DNA from: Buddleja alternifolia
Taxonomy: Eukaryota > Streptophyta > Magnoliopsida > Lamiales > Scrophulariaceae
Reading direction: 5' to 3'
DNA length: 64,000 nucleotides
NCBI GenBank assembly: GCA_019426215.1
Contig: CM033393.1
Coordinates: 50,284,645 to 50,348,644, forward strand
Position 1 is the first letter of the stretch; each line of letters starts with the position of its first letter. Made by a program: the position numbers and the translations under genes. The notes under the pieces were generated by a model. That model had not been told where the DNA came from and did no database searches. It saw only the letters and a list, made by a program, of their open reading frames with translations. This document shows positions 57,586 through 64,000 of the stretch, in pieces.

Positions 57586-59749
57586 ATGTCTTCTCCTAGC
57601 AAGAGGCGAGATATGGATGTCATGAAACTGTAAGGGCTCCTGAATAGTTTTCCTCATCTTTTTTTCTAGTTATTTTGTGACTTTAATAGTTTTTCAGACA
57701 ACATTCGTCAACGTTATTGTTCAGCACCATAGGAATTACCATCCTAAACATATTTGTGTGCAATGCGAGTCATTGCAATATGGTATTTGTTGGAAATCAC
57801 AACTATTATTATGGCTACTTATCCTTTGTGTTTTTGTTGTAGAATGATGAGTGACTACACTGTGGAGCCTATAAATGATGGCATCAACGAGTTCAACGTG
57901 GAATTTCATGGTCCCAAAGAAAGTAATGTTACTGACGCTTTTGCATTGTGTTGGCTCCGCGAGATGTTAACTAGTTTTGGCTTGACTTGCCCTTTGCAAT
58001 TTAAGTTGGCAAAACCTCTTACTTTCTCCTCCCAGTTTCACAGATCTTTTATGTTGTCTTTGTTCGAGTTTTGCAAAATTAATTTGAGTGACAAATGAAA
58101 AGTGTTCATGGTTTGAACTAATGAAAAAGTTACTTATTGTAACTCAATGTGTCCATTCTCTCTCACCTCTCTCTTGTCTCAGTACATAACAATCCAGAAT
58201 TTGCTTTGATTATAGTTAGGTTATAGGCTCTTAACAATTTCAAATTATACCAATGTATTATAGTGTATGGTCTTGAAGACTTTAGGGCCTAAAGATATCT
58301 TGAATCGACTCACTGATAAATGGAACCTGTAGCTGTCATTCTTTTCATCTTTTTGAAAGAAAAAGTTGCTGAAAACAGAAGGTCTGTTTTTTTCTTCAGT
58401 GATGAGCTCCAAGTAGGAATTCTTCGACTTTTACATAATATTAGTTTGGAACTTGAATATTCGCTCTTTCGATCAAAAACAATTTTCAAAATGTCATTTA
58501 TTCATTATGATGTATGTTTTACTTCTTCAAATGTGCATATTTCCCCTTGTTGCCTCTAGTCATTATCATGGTAATCAATGAATCATTATTGAGTTCTCCA
58601 GGAATTGATTTTAAGATGTAATGATTATATTAGTATCAAATCTGAAGAAATTGTTTCATAGATTTTGGTTCCATTTCCTGTAAATGCTAGTGTGGATTCT
58701 GCAGCTTCATTGATGGTGTAACATTGACATTGATTGCAGGTCCTTACGAGGGTGGAGTTTGGAAAGTTCGTGTAGAACTTCCGGATGCCTATCCTTATAA
58801 GTCTCCTTCCATCGGCTTTGTGAACAAAATTTACCACCCGAATGTTGATGAGCTGTAAGTTCAGTAGGCTTTCTATTGCTGCTACTTTATATAAGCGGAT
58901 AAGCCTATTATCTTAGGAATTTTTAGCCAAGAATTTACCTTATGCTGCATGTATATGGTTGAAATTGGATATTAAAGTACATTTTCTTTTAATCTACTAA
59001 TTCTTATATATTCCTCCGACTGCTATGAGGTTAATTTCCTTTGTTTTTTTAATTCCAAGTGTCTTCATTATTATTAATTTCTAACTTTTTTGGATCGTAG
59101 GTCCGGCTCCGTATGCTTGGATGTTATTAACCAGTCATGGAGTCCAATGTTTGGTAAGTTGAATAATTCAGTACAAACTCTAGATTTCCTCTTATACTTT
59201 CTGGAAAAGTCCCTTTTTTTTTCTTTGTTACGATCCGTGCAAAAAATGAGTTAATAAGGCTTCCTACGCACCGTAGGCTGATGACACTATAATGTTGTCT
59301 ATGAATATTCTTGCGAGATTTCACTAGCATTCTTGCATTGCCTTGACAAAGTGTGTGTTGGTACGCAGATTTGTTGAATGTGTTTGAGGTTTTCCTCCCT
59401 CAGCTTTTACTTTATCCGAACGCAGCAGACCCACTGAACAGCGATGCAGCATCTCTGATGATGAAAGATAAGGCACAATATGAGCAAAAAGTGAAAGGTT
59501 AGTTCTTTTTTCATTTTCTTTTTTTAAATCTAAGGTTTGAGATGCACAAAGCTGGGAAAATATTAAAGAAATTGGTAAGATGGTAATTATAAAGACATTT
59601 TATTGTGTGACTCAGAGTATTGTGAACGCTATGCCAAGAAGGAGAACATCGATAATACCTTAACGGATGAAAGTGAGGATGAACTAAGCGATGATGAGGC
59701 TTATTGTGATGATAGTGGTGATGACATGGCAGGACAGGCGGATCCCTAG
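57586..59749 (+). CDS. Ubiquitin-conjugating enzyme E2 (UBC4/5/6 type)
   Basis: Six exons: 57586-57629, 57843-57922, 58740-58854, 59101-59153, 59369-59497, 59616-59749. They give 184 residues, with all phases closing and GT-AG borders. The E2 takes activated ubiquitin from E1 on its catalytic cysteine and passes it to substrate with an E3. It matches the plant UBC4/5/6 group (relatives of human UBE2H), which are about 185 residues long. Seen are a basic N-terminus [15 protein letters not shown], the core [20 protein letters not shown], the HPN motif (YHPNVDE), the active-site Cys in [11 protein letters not shown] about 10 residues further on, and an acidic C-terminal tail ([16 protein letters not shown]) typical of this group. 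The start is the only ATG in frame with the conserved first exon. A 5'UTR intron precedes it. Confidence 0.95.
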
Positions 59750-60539
59750 ACGGTGAATTACTGGGCGTACATTATTTTTGTTATTTGTATTATGAATATG
59801 GTTATCGTCATGTAAATTAGGACTAGATGGCAGCTTTAGGGACTAGGTTTTATGATAAGTTCAGTATTTATTCGAGTTACTAGTAAAGTATACAAACAGT
59901 TGAAAATGTAATATTTGCACAATCAGACTTATATATCACTAGCTGATGGTTTGTCAATTCTCTTTAAATCTATAGCAGTAGTACTTGCACAAATTGCAGT
60001 AATTTGAAGGTTGCTGTGATTTTACATTCACTTCATATTCATTTTAGATAAATATATTAACAAGAATAGGTCAATTTCATGTTTCTCTCATGAATTTGTC
60101 CCATGCATATGTTTTTTTGATTTAGACTGTAGTTTATATACAGTAAAGATAGATATACCTGGTGTTCTTGACACCCTAAAAGCAGACAAAATAGTAACAG
60201 TAATGTCACTCGTTTTACTTCATTACTGCTTATAATATTCCTGAATAGGCAGAAGTTGATTACTTCAACGTTGCCAGAATCAGAAAAGGCCATCATCGAC
60301 GTATTTCAGTTGAGAATTCAAGAATCATTCAAGTGAGAACGACATCGTAAAATATAGCACAAATCGAATCCAGGGGCCGGCACAAAACTTCCATGCTCCA
60401 CTATAGCTTTGATCTAAACATATTTATAGTGAACTCCGCCAATCAGCAATAAAACCTAACATTGTTATTTGAACTTTGGATTTTCTCCTATGATATCATA
60501 TCCCTTTTACATTTCGAGCCTTTTGTCAACCTTGATAGT
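59750..60539. other. Spacer between the E2 and receptor-kinase genes
   Basis: 3' flank of the E2 gene and promoter region of the receptor kinase, both transcribed rightwards. No further gene or repeat stands out. Confidence 0.55.
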
Positions 60540-63135
60540 ATGAAGCTACTCCTCGTTTCGGCTTGTGTAATATCCCTGTTTCTCCTCCTACACACTGCAA
60601 AATCCGAAGAAGAACTCGTTAGAAATGCACTGCTCGAGTTCATCTCTAAACTCTCCAACACCAATGGCTATCTTGATCCTACTTGGGGCTGGAATTCATC
60701 CTCTTATCCCTGTAAGGATAAATGGAGAGGCATCATTTGTGATAACGAACATTTCCACGTGAATAAAATCATGCTTGAAGGCTACAATTTCTCGGGAGTT
60801 CTCGATGCGAGAATTCTCTGCAACGTTCAATCTCTTTCTGAATCCCTTATGGCTATCGGTGTTACTAATAACAACATCCATGGAGAAAACCTGGAAGATA
60901 TTGGAAATTGCTCCAAACTCGCGTATTTACTTATTGGCGGGAATCAGTTCTCAGGGGAGCTTCCTGTGTCAGTTTCTCGGTTGATAAATCTGAAAATTCT
61001 CAATGTATCCTATAATGAATTCTCGGGTTCTTTGCCTGATTTGTCACAAATATCAGGCCTGACAGTGTTTCAAGCTCAAGATAACCAATTCTCTGGTCCT
61101 ATACTAGATATCGATTTTTCCACGTTTTCATACTTCAACGTCTCTTACAACAATCTAACTGGACCTATTCCAGATGGAGCTAAACGTTTCAAAGAGAGTA
61201 GTTTTATTTACAATCCTCAATTATGTGGAGCGCCGTTGCCAAAGAACTGCACGAAAACATCATTGGACTCAAAGGCAGAACCAGTTCCAGGCGATTCAAT
61301 CCCTCCACCGAAATCTATTCCAGATGGAGCTAAACTTTTCAAAGAGAGTAGTTTTATTTACAATCCTCAATTATGTGGAGTGCCATTGCCAAAGAATTGC
61401 ACGAAAACATCATTGGACTCAGAGGCAGAACCAGTTCCAGGCGACTCAATCCCTCCACCAAAACCTAAAAATGGTGGCGTTTCAAAAGATCAAATTCTAA
61501 TGTTTGCTGGCTATATCTTAATAGGTTTAGCCATATTATCTATCATCCTTCTTTGGTTGTATAAAAAAGGAAAGACGAAAGAAGAAAAAATCGACACTGA
61601 TAACAAGGTAGCAGCAGTTGACGATAGCAATCGTAGTTTCTCCACGGTGGAGTTGAAGGGCAGAACCGAGTTTTCCACTGCTTCAGCTGAAAGTGGAATA
61701 GCATCCTCATCGTTGATAGTTCTCACGAGCCCTGAGGTGAACGGGCTGAAATTCGAGGACTTGCTCCAGGCCCCTGCTGAGCTAATCGGTCGAGGAAAAC
61801 ATGGAAGCGTGTACAAGGTTGAGTGTGGTAAGGCTCAGGGGATGAGTCTTGCAGTGAAGAGGATTAGGGACTGGACACTTTCAACAAATGAGTTCAAGCA
61901 GAGAATGAGGAGGCTGGATCAAGTTAATCATCGCAACGTTTTGCCTGTCGTCGCGTTCTACAGCTCGAGAATAGAGAAGCTTATTGTCTATGAATATCAA
62001 CAGAATGGGAGCCTTTTCAAATTAATTCATGCCCAAGGTGACTTTCTCAACAAATCTCTATTTTTGTTACTAGGAAAAAAAAAATCTTTGGTACTTTTTG
62101 GCAACTTTGGAAAACAAAGGGACTAAAATTGCAATAAGCTCTATTTCATGGGACTAATATTGCAATTTTCTGTAAATTCAAAATTTGCACCCATTACATT
62201 CTTAAATTGCCCTGCCATTAGATGAAAAAGTTGTACTAATCCCCAAGATTAAGGATTCTGGCTCCTGATGATAGAGTTCAAGGGACGTAGAGAATTCAGC
62301 TTTGTAAAGTGTATGTATATATCACTGATAAATAGATAGGAATGTGGTCCTAACTGTACAAATGGCCGGACTATATACAATAATAAAGCCTACACGGCTA
62401 CGCTAACACCTCACATTGAGTTTGGATTTTGTGTTTATGCTTCATATACATCTAATGCTAAATCAAAATTGGCAATTTGATTCTTATTTATTCATTCAAA
62501 CAGAACATCCAGGAAATCTGACTAGCCCGCCCTTCGATTGGAGCACAAGACTTTCAGCTGCCGCTAAAATAGCAGATGCCTTAGCCTTCATGCACGAACA
62601 ACTTTTACACGACAGAATCCCACATGGAAACCTCAAATCATCCAACATTTTCTTCAACAAAAACATGGAGCCATGCGTTAGCGAATACGGTCTAATGTAC
62701 GTGGACAATCAAGACCTGCAGCAGTCAATTGATTTTCCAACCTCCAAAAATACCCTCCAATCATCAAGCAAAGAACTAGACCATAACATCCTCTTCAAGG
62801 CAGATACTTATGCATTTGGAGTGATTCTACTTGAACTTCTGACGGGCAGAATGGTGTTGAATGACGGATTAGACCTCGCGAGTTGGGTTGTGGCTGTGCT
62901 CAGGGAAGAATGGACTGTGGAGGTGTTTGATAGGAAGTTGATACGTGAAGGGGCTAGCGAGGAGAGGATGGTAAATGTGTTACAAGTCGCGATTAAATGT
63001 GTTAACAAGTCCCCGGAGGCGAGGCCGAGTATGAAACAAGTTGCATTGGCGATTAGAGTGATAAGGGATGATGATGAGAGATCCATGGATGTTTCTGAGC
63101 TATCTATGACCAGGTCGTTTGCTAATTTATTGTAG
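60540..63135 (+). CDS. LRR receptor-like kinase, probably catalytically inactive
   Basis: Two exons, 60540-62037 and 62504-63135, give 709 residues. The extracellular part has a signal peptide (residues 1-22, MKLLLVSACVISLFLLLH), an LRR N-terminal cap with the SSYPCKDKWRGIICD motif, about five leucine-rich repeats and a Cys-pair segment (NPQLCGAPLPKNC). One membrane helix lies at about 319-341, followed by a basic stop-transfer stretch. In the kinase domain the glycine loop (GRGKHGSVYK, about residue 413) and the VAIK-type lysine (LAVKRI) are kept, but the HRD motif reads HGN and DFG is replaced by SEYG, so it is likely a pseudokinase, as in plant 'probable inactive receptor kinase' proteins. 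The start ATG at 60540 is chosen for its signal peptide. The intron sits within the kinase domain. A 50-residue block is tandemly duplicated before the membrane helix. Confidence 0.9.
61166..61465 (+). repeat. 150-bp in-frame tandem duplication in the receptor kinase
   Basis: Two units offset by exactly 150 bases (61166-61315 and 61316-61465), nearly identical. Each encodes IPDGAK, KESSFIYNPQLCG, PLPKNCTKTSLDS and EPVPGDSIPPPK. The duplication copies the last LRR edge, the C-terminal Cys pair and the Pro-rich juxtamembrane linker. Confidence 0.95.
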
Positions 63136-64000
63136 AGGATCACATCATATTATATATATTTAAGGTCCGTTATAAATATCATATTATATGTATATATTTA
63201 GCGTACATCTATGATGCAATAAAAGATGAAATGTTGCAACATATTATCCAGAGTATGATTTTTTGCTAGATCATAGTAATTTGAAATTCAAATGTCACCT
63301 CAACTTTATTCTCCAGATGCGGATTATATTTATTTTTTAGTTTATATTTCATTTTCTATTTTATATCATATATAAATGATACATTTATGAAATATCTTCT
63401 AAAATATATGTATGCACGTGGATAAATGATAGTTACGTGTATTCATGCAATAGAATACAAGATAAAAACACAAATTGAATAGAGGATCCAAAGAGTAAAA
63501 GAAGAGGCCAAATAATAAAATAGTTTATTAATAATTAGATGATGAATTCGATCTTAATAGGCCTAGAAATGAAGTAGTCGGCTGAAGTTGTTTTATTTGG
63601 TGGTATGACTCGAATATCATCTTCCAAAATTCTAAAATGTCCCTTTTTAAATACATACATATATATGGTACAAACACGAAACACGAAACTTTTTATAAGA
63701 GCACAAGTTTTTATTTTTGCAAAAAGGAGCACATTTAATTTAATGCGCATTTCTTCCAAATTGAGTGGTTATCATTAAAAGATAAGAGTGGTCAAGAATA
63801 TAATTGTGAAGGCCCAACAATAATTTGCTCTAGTTGATTTGTAACCATTTCAATAGTCTCACTGGAGTTAAATTAACGTGCAATAATTTTATCCAATAAA
63901 GCATGTTCTCACCAGAAAAATATCTAGTAATTTATGGGTTTTGATAATTCCACCATATAATTATGTTTTTGCTATAGTCAATGATAATTTTGGTGGCATT
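63136..64000. other. 3' flank of the receptor-kinase gene
   Basis: AT-rich, with the candidate polyadenylation region 'gcaataaaagatgaaatg' near 63217. No further gene recognised up to the window end. Confidence 0.5.

Noticed and set aside
60462..60539. Upstream extension of the receptor-kinase frame
   Set aside because: The frame begins at a TTG, not an ATG; the ATG at 60540 starts a classical signal peptide.
1..64000. CRISPR array, bacterial operon or riboswitch
   Set aside because: Nothing of this kind is present; the sequence is plant nuclear DNA with spliceosomal introns.

Overview
This is plant nuclear DNA, most likely from a eudicot. It is AT-rich, its genes have many short introns with GT-AG borders, and it carries typical plant transposons (copia, MULE, hAT, CACTA, Helitron, SINE, LINE). 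The gene families (WAT1/EamA transporters, XPG/UVH3, a plant UBC4/5/6-type E2, an LRR receptor kinase, a plant mobile domain protein) are all plant types. Gene models below were read by eye from splice borders, reading phase and family knowledge. Every protein-coding model closes in frame with complete start and stop codons.

Layout. Positions 1-15 kb hold no convincing host gene: a decayed copia element (1654-6210), a SINE, a 1.6-kb solo LTR (7663-9296), local tandem duplications, and a small Helitron (14572-15052). Positions 15.3-39.9 kb are a tandem array of four intact WAT1-related (UMAMIT/nodulin MtN21-like) transporter genes, all on the minus strand, all with seven exons and the same intron phases. 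Their introns and spacers are full of small DNA transposons, many with perfect target-site duplications, plus one LTR-element derivative. Positions 40.9-48.0 kb hold a complete XPG/UVH3 nucleotide-excision-repair endonuclease gene (minus, 15 exons) whose spacer region contains three near-identical 62-residue repeats.

Positions 48138-55130 are a complete Mutator-like element with long terminal inverted repeats and a perfect 10-bp target duplication, lying 128 bp upstream of the XPG start codon. It carries an intact plant mobile domain (PMD) gene facing a broken MuDR-type transposase. The two converge, as mudrA and mudrB do in maize MuDR, and both ends carry clusters of CACGCCTTGG-type palindromes. 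To its right come a ubiquitin-conjugating enzyme gene (57586-59749) and an LRR receptor-like pseudokinase gene (60540-63135) with an internally duplicated 50-residue block.

Working together: no operon-like link is implied. From memory, UVH3 in Arabidopsis (At3g28030) lies beside a WAT1-related cluster (At3g28050-At3g28130), so the XPG plus WAT1-array arrangement is probably old conserved synteny. The strongest candidates for novelty are the MULE with a decayed transposase but intact PMD gene and palindrome arrays, its position at the XPG promoter, and the repeat expansion inside XPG.
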